Origin: Clostridia bacterium | GTDB lineage: Bacteria; Bacillota; Clostridia; UBA1381 | DNA: 35,185 nucleotides | NCBI GenBank assembly: GCA_017551095.1 | Contig: JAFZMQ010000005.1 | Span: forward strand, 1 to 35,185 | Direction of reading: 5' to 3' | In this document: positions 15,895 through 23,375 of the stretch, piece by piece | Layout: every line of letters begins with the position of its first letter | How positions within the stretch are numbered: position 1 is the first letter of the stretch | The notes under the pieces: model-generated | Databases searched by the model: none | What the model was told of the DNA's origin: nothing | The model's input: only the letters and a program-made list of their open reading frames with translations | Program-made: the position numbers and the translations under genes

Positions 15895-16638
15895 TTAAAG
15901 TACCTTACTCAAAAATGCCTTTGTCCGCTCATTTTGCGGATTACCAAATATTTCCTCGGGAGTGCCTTCCTCCATTATTACGCCATCATCGATAAACAAA
16001 ATGCGGTTTGCAACCTCTTTGGCAAAGCCCATTTCGTGCGTTACCACAACCATCGTCATGCCCTCTTTGGCAAGTTTTTTCATAACATCCAAAACTTCTC
16101 CAACCATTTCCGGATCAAGAGCCGATGTCGGTTCATCAAAAAGCATAACATCAGGTTTCATACAAAGGGCACGGACTATTGCTATTCTCTGCTTTTGCCC
16201 TCCTGAAAGCTGTGACGGATACGCATCCTTCCTATCGGCAAGTCCGACAGTGTTCAAAAGCTCAATTGCGTCCTTTTCTGCCTCTTCCTGAGTCTTTTTC
16301 AGAAGCTTTATCGGTGCTAATGTCATATTTTTAAGCACCGTCATATGCGGAAAGAGATTAAAATGCTGGAAAACCATTCCCATTTTCTGTCTATGTAAGT
16401 TTATGTTTGTTTTGGGATTTGTTATCTCCTTACCCTCAAAGGTTATACTTCCCGAAGTCGGAACTTCCAAAAGATTTAAAGAGCGGAGAAATGTGGACTT
16501 TCCCGAGCCTGACGGACCGATTACAACAACAACCTCACCTTTTTTTATGCCCGTTGTTATGCCGTTTAAAGCTTTTATTGCACCGCCGTTATAATGCTTT
16601 TTTAGGTCTTTTACCTCGATTAAATAATCACCTTTCAC
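15895..16638 (-). CDS. polar amino acid ABC transporter, ATP-binding subunit
   Basis: A 247-residue GlnQ/HisP-type ATPase that energises uptake of a polar amino acid. Walker A GPSGSGKS is at 41-48, the Q-loop lies at [13 protein letters not shown], signature LSGGQ is at 144-148 and Walker B VMLFDEP at 164-170, followed by the H-loop [10 protein letters not shown]. The start is a GTG at 16638 with GGAGG eight bases upstream, inside the end of the permease gene; the two overlap by 11 bases, pointing to coupled translation. No terminator was recognised after its stop. The transported amino acid cannot be told from the sequence. Confidence 0.93.
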   Translation of the reverse strand: MKGDYLIEVKDLKKHYNGGAIKALNGITTGIKKGEVVVVIGPSGSGKSTFLRSLNLLEVPTSGSITFEGKEITNPKTNINLHRQKMGMVFQHFNLFPHMTVLKNMTLAPIKLLKKTQEEAEKDAIELLNTVGLADRKDAYPSQLSGGQKQRIAIVRALCMKPDVMLFDEPTSALDPEMVGEVLDVMKKLAKEGMTMVVVTHEMGFAKEVANRILFIDDGVIMEEGTPEEIFGNPQNERTKAFLSKVL

Positions 16639-17323
16639 TCTTTCTCAGCCTCCTCTCCATTACGCCAAGAAGCTTCGTCAAAAGCATAACTATTGCAAGA
16701 TAGATTAAAGCGGTAAGCAAAATAGGATTTACTTGGTCATAAGTTGTATTTTTTATCTGATTTGCCGCTTTTGTGAGGTCTGTTACCGCAACATAACCCG
16801 CAACCGAAGTTTCCTTTAACAGTGCAATCATCTCATTGCCTATTGCGGGAAGTACATTCTTGAATGCCTGTGGAAGAATTATCTCTTTCATTGTCTGCAA
16901 CCGCGAAAATCCCAAAGAGCGTCCTGCTTCCATCTGACCTGCATCAATCGCCATTATGCCCGAGCGTATAGTTTCCGCCACATATGCACCGGAATTTATG
17001 CCAAAGGTTAGCGTTGCAACCCAAGTTCCGTCTTTTGCCGATACGAATATTATGAAAAATGATATAAGAAGTTGTACTACAACCGGCGTTCCTCTTATTA
17101 CCGTAAGGTAGATATTGCACAGAACATCAAGAGGTTTTAACTTTTTGTTTCCGTCTGCAAAGACCTTTATCATCGCCACGATAGTTCCTATGATAACGCC
17201 TATTGCCAATGCACCTATTGTTATAATAATAGTCTTTTCCAAGCCGTCTATAATCGTTTTATAGCGGTCGGATACAATAAATGTCCGGTAAAGCCGTGCA
17301 AACCATTTATTAAGCCATTCCAT
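16628..17323 (-). CDS. polar amino acid ABC transporter, permease subunit
   Basis: A 231-residue membrane protein of the HisM/GlnP family. Several hydrophobic segments are visible ([50 protein letters not shown]). The EAA loop that contacts the ATPase is clear: [20 protein letters not shown] followed by QAF. A single permease gene is present, so the channel is probably a homodimer. AAAGG precedes the ATG. It follows the binding-protein gene after a hairpin. Confidence 0.93.
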   Translation of the reverse strand: MEWLNKWFARLYRTFIVSDRYKTIIDGLEKTIIITIGALAIGVIIGTIVAMIKVFADGNKKLKPLDVLCNIYLTVIRGTPVVVQLLISFFIIFVSAKDGTWVATLTFGINSGAYVAETIRSGIMAIDAGQMEAGRSLGFSRLQTMKEIILPQAFKNVLPAIGNEMIALLKETSVAGYVAVTDLTKAANQIKNTTYDQVNPILLTALIYLAIVMLLTKLLGVMERRLRKSER

Positions 17324-17340
17324 AGTATTTTCCTTTCAAA

Positions 17341-17372
17341 TTAAAAGGCGATACGGCACACGCCGTACCGCC
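17341..17372 (-). terminator. intra-operon hairpin between binding protein and permease
   Basis: Minus-strand GGCGGTACGGC-GTGT-GCCGTATCGCC pairs over 11 positions with one G-T pair, then TTTTAATTTG. Such a hairpin usually ends or protects most transcripts after the binding-protein gene, so that it is made in excess over membrane subunits. Confidence 0.8.
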
Positions 17373-17389
17373 ATGTTTAATTGTTTTAA

Positions 17390-18160
17390 TTAGTCAACAA
17401 CAAGGTCGTACTTTTCAAAAATCTTTGCAAGAGTTCCGTCAGCTTCAAGAGCTTCAAGTGCCTCATTTATCTTTGCGGTAAGTTCATCATTACCAAGTTG
17501 TAGTGCGATAGCATAAGCCTCTTCTGTAAGAGCTTCGTCCAGAACAACCGTTGCACCTTCCTGTTCAGCAGAAAGTGCCTTTGCAACTGCGTTATCTACG
17601 ATAACAGCATCAGCTTTACCTGCTCTTAATGATGCAACTGCCTCGGAAGCTGTCTTAAAGGACTGGATTTCATACTCGTTGTCAAGCAGATACTGTTCGC
17701 CTGTTGTTCCTTCCTGACAAGCAATTACCTTTCCCGTAAGATCGTCTTTACCCTTGATTTCGCTATCAGCTGTAACAATTATGGATTGAGAAGCTTTGAA
17801 GTAGTTATTTGAGAAATTCATACTCTTTCTTCTCTCATCTGTTGCCGTAATACCAGCAACTGCCATATCATACTTACCTGTTGCTGCACCTGTTAAAGCT
17901 GCATCGAAATCAATGTTTGTGATTTCGAGATTGTAGCCTAAGTACTCAGCGATTGCCTTTGCCATATCAATATCAGAACCTACAATTTCACTGCCTTCCA
18001 GATATTCAAAGGGCTTGAACTCTGCATTTGTTGCCATTGTTAATGTTGGCAAATCAGGATTAACCTCTTCCTCTGCCTTCTTTCCACAAGCAGAAAGAGC
18101 CGTAACAGCCAAAACCGTAGCTACTGCCATTGACATAACCTTTAAAATATTCTTTTTCAT
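17390..18160 (-). CDS. polar amino acid ABC transporter, substrate-binding lipoprotein
   Basis: A 256-residue family 3 solute-binding protein. The signal peptide with lipobox LSAC places the lipidated Cys at 25. The mature domain opens with LTMATNAEFKPFEYLEGSEI, typical of glutamine- or cystine-type receptors. FDAALTGAATGKYDMAVAGI (lobe 1 hinge) follows, then DLTGKVIACQEGTTGEQYL and AVASLRAGKADAVIVDNAVA of lobe 2. AGGAGG precedes the ATG. It is the first gene of the binding protein-permease-ATPase operon and has its own promoter. Ligand identity is not decided. Confidence 0.93.
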   Translation of the reverse strand: MKKNILKVMSMAVATVLAVTALSACGKKAEEEVNPDLPTLTMATNAEFKPFEYLEGSEIVGSDIDMAKAIAEYLGYNLEITNIDFDAALTGAATGKYDMAVAGITATDERRKSMNFSNNYFKASQSIIVTADSEIKGKDDLTGKVIACQEGTTGEQYLLDNEYEIQSFKTASEAVASLRAGKADAVIVDNAVAKALSAEQEGATVVLDEALTEEAYAIALQLGNDELTAKINEALEALEADGTLAKIFEKYDLVVD

Positions 18161-18199
18161 TTTAAATTCCTCCTAATTAGATTAAAATGTTACCCGCAC

Positions 18200-18228
18200 A
18201 TTATAACAAAACATTTATAATTATGCAA
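18200..18228 (-). promoter_or_regulatory. sigma-A promoter of the amino acid ABC operon
   Basis: Minus-strand TTGCAT (18223-18228), 17-bp spacer, TATAAT (18200-18205). Start near 18193; leader of about 33 nt. No operator repeat was noticed. Confidence 0.83.
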
Positions 18229-18258
18229 GTCTTTTTTACAAATAATTCTATTTTTTTA

Positions 18259-19608
18259 TCATTTTCCTACACAAAAACTGTGAAAAATCTCTGCGACAAT
18301 ATCTTCCGATACCGTTTCACCCGTGATTTCGCCCAAAAAATCAATCGCTTCATTTATGTCGAGTGCGGCAATATCCTGCGGCATTCCGCCGTTTAGCTGC
18401 TCTATCGCTCGGCTTAATGCCTCTTTGGCATTTCCAAGTGCCGAAAGATGCCTTGCGTTTGTAATAATTGCAGAATTTCCCCAATCAATTTCTGCAAAAT
18501 TATACATTTTCTTTATGATTTTTACAAGCTCGTCTATCCCCTCACCTGTTTTTGAGGATATTTCCACATCCGCAGCAATATTTTCCGATTTAATATCGCA
18601 TTTATTTGCTACTGTTATACGTTTTTTGTCCTTTACAAGCTCAAAAAGGCTTTCGTCCTCGCTATCCGTTTTTCTGCTTAAATCAAGTACCAAAATTACA
18701 AGTTCCGCCTCGTCTATCGCCCTTTTCGCTCTTTCAATGCCGATTTTTTCGACAGCGTCCTCGGTATCGCGTATTCCTGCCGTGTCCAAAAGCCGTAGAG
18801 GAACGCCGTCCAAATTCACAAATTCCTCAATAACATCACGGGTAGTTCCCGAAATATCGGTCACAATCGCTCTGTCCTCACCTGCAAGTCGGTTTAAGAG
18901 TGAGGATTTCCCGACATTTGTCTTACCTACTATCGCAGTTTTTATGCCTTCCTTTATTATGCGTCCGCTGTCCCTTGTATCAATCATTTGTGAAACGGCG
19001 TTTTCGGCTTTTTTAAGTGCATCTTTTATGTCATTTACCGTAACATCTTCCAAATCTTCATCGGGGTAGTCTATCGCAACCTGCATTTGTGCCGCAAGAT
19101 GCACAAGGTTTCCCCGTATTTCAGATATTTTGTTAAAGAGTCCGCCTTTTGCCTGAAAAAGTGCATTTTTTTCTTCCAACTCGGTTTTGGCGTTTATAAT
19201 ATCAATAACGCCCTCCGCTTGTGATAGGTCAATCCTGCCATTCAGAAAAGCCCGTTTTGTAAACTCTCCTGCCTCGGCAGGAAATGCACCTGCCAGAATA
19301 AGCGTTTCCAAAACTCTTTTAGCCGCCATAAAGCCGCCGTGCGTGCTGATTTCAACTACATTCTCACGGGTGTATGTTCTCGGCTCACGCATAACCGTAA
19401 CCAAAACCTCGTCTATGATTTCGCCTGATTTATCCACAATATGACCATAGCTTACGGTATGCGTTTTCGCTTCCGAAAGTCCGGTTTTCCCTTTAAAAAT
19501 GCTATCGCAAATATCTATTGCATTATCACCGCTCACTCTTATGACGGAGATTCCGCCTATTCCTTGCGGCGTGGAAATTGCGGCGATTGTGCGACCATCA
19601 TTTCTCAT
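18259..19608 (-). CDS. mnmE: tRNA modification GTPase MnmE
   Basis: With MnmG, MnmE builds the 5-carboxymethylaminomethyl group on the wobble uridine of several tRNAs. The 449-residue protein begins with the folate-binding TrmE domain (TIAAISTPQGIGGISVIRVS). The G domain shows GKTNVGKS at 228-235, GTTRD, DTAGIRD and NKCD. The C-terminal FCVGK places the catalytic Cys at 446. Its start overlaps the end of nrdR by 11 bases, with GAGGAG upstream. In Bacillus mnmE sits with mnmG near the origin; mnmG is not in this window. Confidence 0.97.
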   Translation of the reverse strand: MRNDGRTIAAISTPQGIGGISVIRVSGDNAIDICDSIFKGKTGLSEAKTHTVSYGHIVDKSGEIIDEVLVTVMREPRTYTRENVVEISTHGGFMAAKRVLETLILAGAFPAEAGEFTKRAFLNGRIDLSQAEGVIDIINAKTELEEKNALFQAKGGLFNKISEIRGNLVHLAAQMQVAIDYPDEDLEDVTVNDIKDALKKAENAVSQMIDTRDSGRIIKEGIKTAIVGKTNVGKSSLLNRLAGEDRAIVTDISGTTRDVIEEFVNLDGVPLRLLDTAGIRDTEDAVEKIGIERAKRAIDEAELVILVLDLSRKTDSEDESLFELVKDKKRITVANKCDIKSENIAADVEISSKTGEGIDELVKIIKKMYNFAEIDWGNSAIITNARHLSALGNAKEALSRAIEQLNGGMPQDIAALDINEAIDFLGEITGETVSEDIVAEIFHSFCVGK

Positions 19609-20053
19609 CCAAAAGCTCCTCTAACGCCGATTTAAAGGACTGAATATTTGAAAAGTGCTTATGCACCGACGCAAAACGGACATATGCCACCTCGTCAAGC
19701 TCTTTTAGATGACTCATAACCTTTTCGCCTATCTCGGTTGAGGTCACTTCCTTTGACATCATCTGATAGAGTTCGCTCTCAATCTGGTCTGCAACATCCT
19801 CCATCTGTGCATATGTAATCGGGCGTTTTTCACACGCCCTTATAAGTCCGCGTACAATCTTCTCGCGGTCGTACGGCTGACGCGAATTATCCTGCTTTAC
19901 CACTACCAATGAGATTGTTTCAAGCTTTTCATAAGTCGTAAAACGCTTTTGGCATTTTAAGCACTCGCGTCTTCTCCTTATTGATGTGCCGTCTTCCGCC
20001 GGACGCGAATCAATAACCTTGCTTTCCATAAAGCCGCAATACGGACATTTCAT
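19598..20053 (-). CDS. nrdR: ribonucleotide reductase repressor NrdR
   Basis: A 151-residue nucleotide-sensing repressor. The zinc ribbon uses CPYC (C3, C6) and CLKC (C31, C34). RRRRECLKCQKRFTTYE is a family hallmark. An ATP-cone (about 49-139) begins VVKQDNSRQPYDREKIVRGL and reads the dATP/ATP balance. It represses ribonucleotide reductase genes through NrdR boxes; none of those genes is nearby. AAAGGAG precedes the ATG. It lies 39 bases after rhaA. Confidence 0.97.
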   Translation of the reverse strand: MKCPYCGFMESKVIDSRPAEDGTSIRRRRECLKCQKRFTTYEKLETISLVVVKQDNSRQPYDREKIVRGLIRACEKRPITYAQMEDVADQIESELYQMMSKEVTSTEIGEKVMSHLKELDEVAYVRFASVHKHFSNIQSFKSALEELLDEK

Positions 20054-20092
20054 AAAACCGCTCCTTTATTCATTTTCTATACAGAAAACCTT

Positions 20093-21355
20093 TTATTTTC
20101 TCTTTGCAAGTACATCCTTTTCGTACTTTTTAATCTCGCCGAGCCAGTCAAGACCTACGCCCTTGCCTTCTTTTCCGCAATAATAATCCCAAACAAGCGA
20201 GAAAGGTGCTGCCTTAAATTCCTGCGTATATGCAAGTCTTGCAGATACATCGCCCTCAGCTTCAATTTTCTTCATTTCTTCATTTGGCTGTAAAAGTGCG
20301 TAAAGCATAGCTTTTCTGACATTTCTGATGCCTATTACCCATGCGGAAATTCTGTTTATGGACGCATCGAAAAAGTCTGTTGCGATATATGTATCCTTTA
20401 ATTTGCCCAATCTTACAAGCTCTTCCATAATAGCCTTTAACTCGTCGTCAAAAGCAACTACATGGTCGCTGTCCCATCTTATCGGACGGGAAAGGTGCAG
20501 CAAAACGGAATTTTCAAAGGTGAAAATTGATGAAAGCTTTGCCGATACCATTTCGGTAGGATGATAGTGACCTGTGTCAAGCGTCATAATTATATGGTCT
20601 TTATTTGCTTTCATAACATAACCCATACAGAATTCGTGTGAGCCTACCGTATAGCTTTCAAGCCCGATTCCGAACACCTTGGACTCAATTCCGTCCACAA
20701 CGCCTCTTACCAGCCTTGTAGCTTTAAAGATTTTATCGTAGCTATCCTTTAATCTGAGTCTTGGGGATATTGTATCAACCGGAAATTCCTTATCACCGTC
20801 GGGAGTCCAGTGGTTAATTACACAGGTTTTTCCCGTAACTTTATGGAAATATCCGCCTATTTTTCTACATCTTATTCCGTGCTCAATCCAGAAATTTCTT
20901 ATATCATCGTCAGCATTTGAAAGAGTGCCTTTTTCGCTCTTAGGATGGGAGAAATATGTAGGATTAAAGTCAAGTCCTATGCCTTTTTCCTTTGCCCAAT
21001 TAGCCCATTTTTCAAAATGCTTCGGCTCGATTTCGTTTCTGTCAACAAAGCCGTCCGCTTCCTGATAATTTGCGTGTATATTTACTTTAAGTTCGCCGGG
21101 GATATACTCCATGGCCTTTTCCATATCGGCTCTTAGCTCCTCCGGTGTTCTTGCAGCACCCATGTAATTACCGGTAGCCTGTATTCCGCCGGACAAATCT
21201 CCCTCCGACTTTTCAAAACCTGCTACATCATCACCCTGCCAACAGTGCATTGAAATCGGTATGCTATTGCACAATTCGATAGCCTTATCGACATCAATAC
21301 CGTACTTTTTGTAGTACTCTTTTGCCAATTCATAGCCCTTTTCTAAATCATACAT
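20093..21355 (-). CDS. rhaA: L-rhamnose isomerase
   Basis: It converts L-rhamnose to L-rhamnulose, the first step of rhamnose use. The 420 residues open with YELAKEYYKKYGIDVDKAIE and SIPISMHCWQGDDV, typical of RhaA. Metal-site and active-site regions include KVNIHANY, GLDFNPTYFSH and MTLDTGHYHP. The product would be cytosolic. The ATG at 21355 is chosen; a GTG at 21364 overlaps the nudF stop (GTGA) but sits too close to AGGAG. Rhamnulokinase, aldolase and a rhamnose regulator are absent here, so this copy is isolated among nucleotide and tRNA genes. Confidence 0.93.
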   Translation of the reverse strand: MYDLEKGYELAKEYYKKYGIDVDKAIELCNSIPISMHCWQGDDVAGFEKSEGDLSGGIQATGNYMGAARTPEELRADMEKAMEYIPGELKVNIHANYQEADGFVDRNEIEPKHFEKWANWAKEKGIGLDFNPTYFSHPKSEKGTLSNADDDIRNFWIEHGIRCRKIGGYFHKVTGKTCVINHWTPDGDKEFPVDTISPRLRLKDSYDKIFKATRLVRGVVDGIESKVFGIGLESYTVGSHEFCMGYVMKANKDHIIMTLDTGHYHPTEMVSAKLSSIFTFENSVLLHLSRPIRWDSDHVVAFDDELKAIMEELVRLGKLKDTYIATDFFDASINRISAWVIGIRNVRKAMLYALLQPNEEMKKIEAEGDVSARLAYTQEFKAAPFSLVWDYYCGKEGKGVGLDWLGEIKKYEKDVLAKRK

Positions 21356-21360
21356 CTTCT

Positions 21361-21903
21361 TCACTTCTCCTCATTTAAAATTTTATTTGCTTTTAAAATT
21401 GCCACCTGCGTTTTTGCATCTGCAATTTCATTTTCCATAACCATTTTTAAAGCTTTGGAAAGCGGAATTTTTACCACTTCCAAAAACTCGCCGCTGTCAA
21501 GCTCCTGCCCTACAAATTCAAGATTTTTCGCAAGATACATATGTATTACTTCGTTGAGATACCCCGGAGACGGGTAGCATTTTCCGATAAACCTATATTC
21601 TTTTGCCATATATCCCGTTTCCTCACGAAGCTCACGAAGTCCTGCATCGTAGGGATTCTCACCTTTTTCCAGCTTTCCTGCCGGGATTTCCAAAACCACC
21701 TCGTCATATGGTTTGCGGTACTGCCGTACCATAAAAATATTTTCGTCATCATCAACGGCAATAACCGCCACACCGCCGTTATGTAAAACAAGCTCACGCC
21801 CTGCCGTTTCGCCGTTTGGAAGTCTTACAATATCCTCTTTTACATGTATAATTCTTCCGCTATATATCTCTTTTGTGTCCACCGTTGCTTCTGTAAAATC
21901 CAT
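21361..21903 (-). CDS. nudF: NUDIX hydrolase, ADP-ribose pyrophosphatase type
   Basis: A 180-residue protein with a complete NUDIX box at 76-98 (GKLEKGE-7-RELREETGY form). EIPAGKLEKGE and the downstream YPSPGYLNEVIHMYLA fit the ADP-ribose pyrophosphatase subfamily, which splits ADP-ribose to AMP and ribose 5-phosphate. The frame is open further upstream, but the ATG at 21903 has GAGGT just before it and gives the family length. It lies 17 bases after mtnN. The substrate is inferred from the subfamily. Confidence 0.9.
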   Translation of the reverse strand: MDFTEATVDTKEIYSGRIIHVKEDIVRLPNGETAGRELVLHNGGVAVIAVDDDENIFMVRQYRKPYDEVVLEIPAGKLEKGENPYDAGLRELREETGYMAKEYRFIGKCYPSPGYLNEVIHMYLAKNLEFVGQELDSGEFLEVVKIPLSKALKMVMENEIADAKTQVAILKANKILNEEK

Positions 21904-21920
21904 TTTGCTACCTCTTAATA

Positions 21921-22607
21921 TTAAAATGCCATTATAAATTCCTTTATTACTCTTATGGAATTTTCCGCCGCCATTTTGGCAAATGTCGGAAAATCCATAT
22001 TCGCATCGCCGTTTGCACCGTCGCTTATTGCCCGTAAAACACCGAAAGGCACCTTGTTCACAAAGCACACTTGTCCAATACTTGCACCTTCCATTTCACA
22101 TGCTGATGCCGAAAATGTTTCTTTAATAAACTTCTTCTTTTCGCTATCCGAAACAAACACATCTCCCGACGCAACTGTTCCTAAAACCGCTTTTATTCCG
22201 ATTTTTTCTGTTGCTTCCAATAATGTTTTGTAAATTTTTTCATCCGTCGGGATTTTTACGAGTCCTATTTCCGACAAATATCCTCTCGGCTCACCCAAAG
22301 GCGTTGTATCCATATCGTGCTGAACTACGCTGTCCGCAATCACTATATCGCCTACATTCAGATTTTCGGCAAGTCCGCCCGCAACACCGATATTTATTAT
22401 GATTTCAGGCTTAAACGCCATAATCATAGTCTGCGTACATATTGCCGCAAAAACCTTTCCTATTCCGCATTTTGCGACAACCGTTTCTCTTCCGTTAAAA
22501 CTGCCCTTAACAAAGGTTATACCGCTGATTTTTTCCTCCCGGACATCTTTTAAAAGCCTTTTTAAGCCTTCAACTTCAATGTCCATAGCACCAATAATTC
22601 CTATCAT
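21921..22607 (-). CDS. mtnN: 5'-methylthioadenosine/S-adenosylhomocysteine nucleosidase
   Basis: It releases adenine from methylthioadenosine and S-adenosylhomocysteine, recycling by-products of polyamine synthesis and methylation. The 228-residue protein starts MIGIIGAMDIEVEGL, with the conserved Glu at 11. It has NIGVAGGL, SGDVFV, ACEMEGASIGQVC and RAISDGAN with the catalytic Asp. The next gene upstream, apt, can salvage the adenine released here. Only seven bases separate them and no strong ribosome binding site is visible, so coupling is likely. Confidence 0.96.
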   Translation of the reverse strand: MIGIIGAMDIEVEGLKRLLKDVREEKISGITFVKGSFNGRETVVAKCGIGKVFAAICTQTMIMAFKPEIIINIGVAGGLAENLNVGDIVIADSVVQHDMDTTPLGEPRGYLSEIGLVKIPTDEKIYKTLLEATEKIGIKAVLGTVASGDVFVSDSEKKKFIKETFSASACEMEGASIGQVCFVNKVPFGVLRAISDGANGDANMDFPTFAKMAAENSIRVIKEFIMAF

Positions 22608-22614
22608 AGCCGTA

Positions 22615-23163
22615 TTACAAGAGCGGAAGCGGATTTACGAACAGAATATCGTCACGCTTCGCCGCATCTCCTTCGGCAAAAACAAATGCCTTTCCGTAAA
22701 TATTCGCCCCAACCTGTCTCAAAATGCTTTCGATAGCCGAAAGGGATGAGCCTGTCGAAACAACATCATCAACGATAAGCACATTTTTGCCTTTCAGCTT
22801 CGGGATTTGGTTATTATCAAGATACAAATAATGCTCGTCCTTTGTCGTATAGGTATTTACCGCTCCCTTGGTTACATTTTTATGATAAATCTTTTGCTCC
22901 TTACGCAAAATTGTCATTTCACAGTCTAAATATCCGGCAATTTTATATGCCAGAATAACGCCCTTTGTTTCGGCAGAAATTACCACATCAACTTTTGATA
23001 AATCAAGGTCTGAGTTTTTAAGTACATTGTAAAGTGCCTCACTTGCATCGTCCGATAGCTTCTTTGAGGAAAGCATATCAAAAACCGCAATACTAAGGCC
23101 CTCCTTTATTTCGATTATGGGAAGTCCGTATTCCCGTCCGTTTAAAGTAGTTTTAAAATCCAT
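22615..23163 (-). CDS. apt: adenine phosphoribosyltransferase-like enzyme
   Basis: A 182-residue type I phosphoribosyltransferase. The PRPP-binding motif VLIVDDVVSTGSS is at 128-140, and the N-terminal half has VVISAETKGVILAY as in the adenine/xanthine group. Together with mtnN it would form a methylthioadenosine to adenine to AMP route. Specificity for adenine over xanthine or orotate is inferred from neighbours. AGGAGG precedes the ATG. It is the first gene of the minus-strand run ending in mnmE and stands at the strand switch of the window. Confidence 0.85.
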   Translation of the reverse strand: MDFKTTLNGREYGLPIIEIKEGLSIAVFDMLSSKKLSDDASEALYNVLKNSDLDLSKVDVVISAETKGVILAYKIAGYLDCEMTILRKEQKIYHKNVTKGAVNTYTTKDEHYLYLDNNQIPKLKGKNVLIVDDVVSTGSSLSAIESILRQVGANIYGKAFVFAEGDAAKRDDILFVNPLPLL

Positions 23164-23188
23164 TTTGTTCCTCCTGATAGTATTTTAA

Positions 23189-23217
23189 ATGCTGTTTTTT
23201 CCAATTTATAACAGCAT
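23189..23217 (-). promoter_or_regulatory. inverted repeat in the apt leader
   Basis: ATGCTGTT (23189-23196) and AACAGCAT (23210-23217) form an 8-bp inverted repeat with a 13-nt spacer between the apt promoter and its ribosome binding site. It has no T-run, so it could be a protein operator or an mRNA stem. Confidence 0.4.
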
Positions 23218-23238
23218 ATTGTGCTAACAACTTTTTTC

Positions 23239-23267
23239 ATTATATCACATATTTTTCAAAATTACAA
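23239..23267 (-). promoter_or_regulatory. sigma-A promoter of the apt-mtnN-nudF run
   Basis: Minus-strand TTGTAA (23262-23267), 17-bp spacer, TATAAT (23239-23244). The start is near 23232. It stands back to back with the gdpP promoter. Confidence 0.83.
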
Positions 23268-23281
23268 CAGTTTTTTAACTA

Positions 23282-23310
23282 TTGACTAATTATAATATAT
23301 GTGATAAAAT
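23282..23310 (+). promoter_or_regulatory. sigma-A promoter of the gdpP run
   Basis: Plus-strand TTGACT (23282-23287), 17-bp spacer, TAAAAT (23305-23310). A second TATAAT lies about ten bases further on without a matching -35. Leader of about 60 nt to the gdpP ATG. Confidence 0.78.
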
Positions 23311-23375
23311 GATATAATAAGTAAAATATTGCTATTTTGGAAATTAAAGTCATTTTGGCTTAATAAGGAGTCTTT

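Noticed and set aside
15814-16206. 130-residue plus-strand frame
   Set aside because: It runs antisense into the ABC ATPase gene and has low-complexity Phe/Tyr/Leu content with no supporting signal.
18323-19069. 248-residue plus-strand frame
   Set aside because: It is antisense to mnmE and its Ser-rich translation is a mirror of mnmE codons; no ribosome binding site of its own.
23164-23375. oriC with DnaA boxes
   Set aside because: No sequence close to TTATCCACA was found in either orientation; the region is explained by two divergent promoters.
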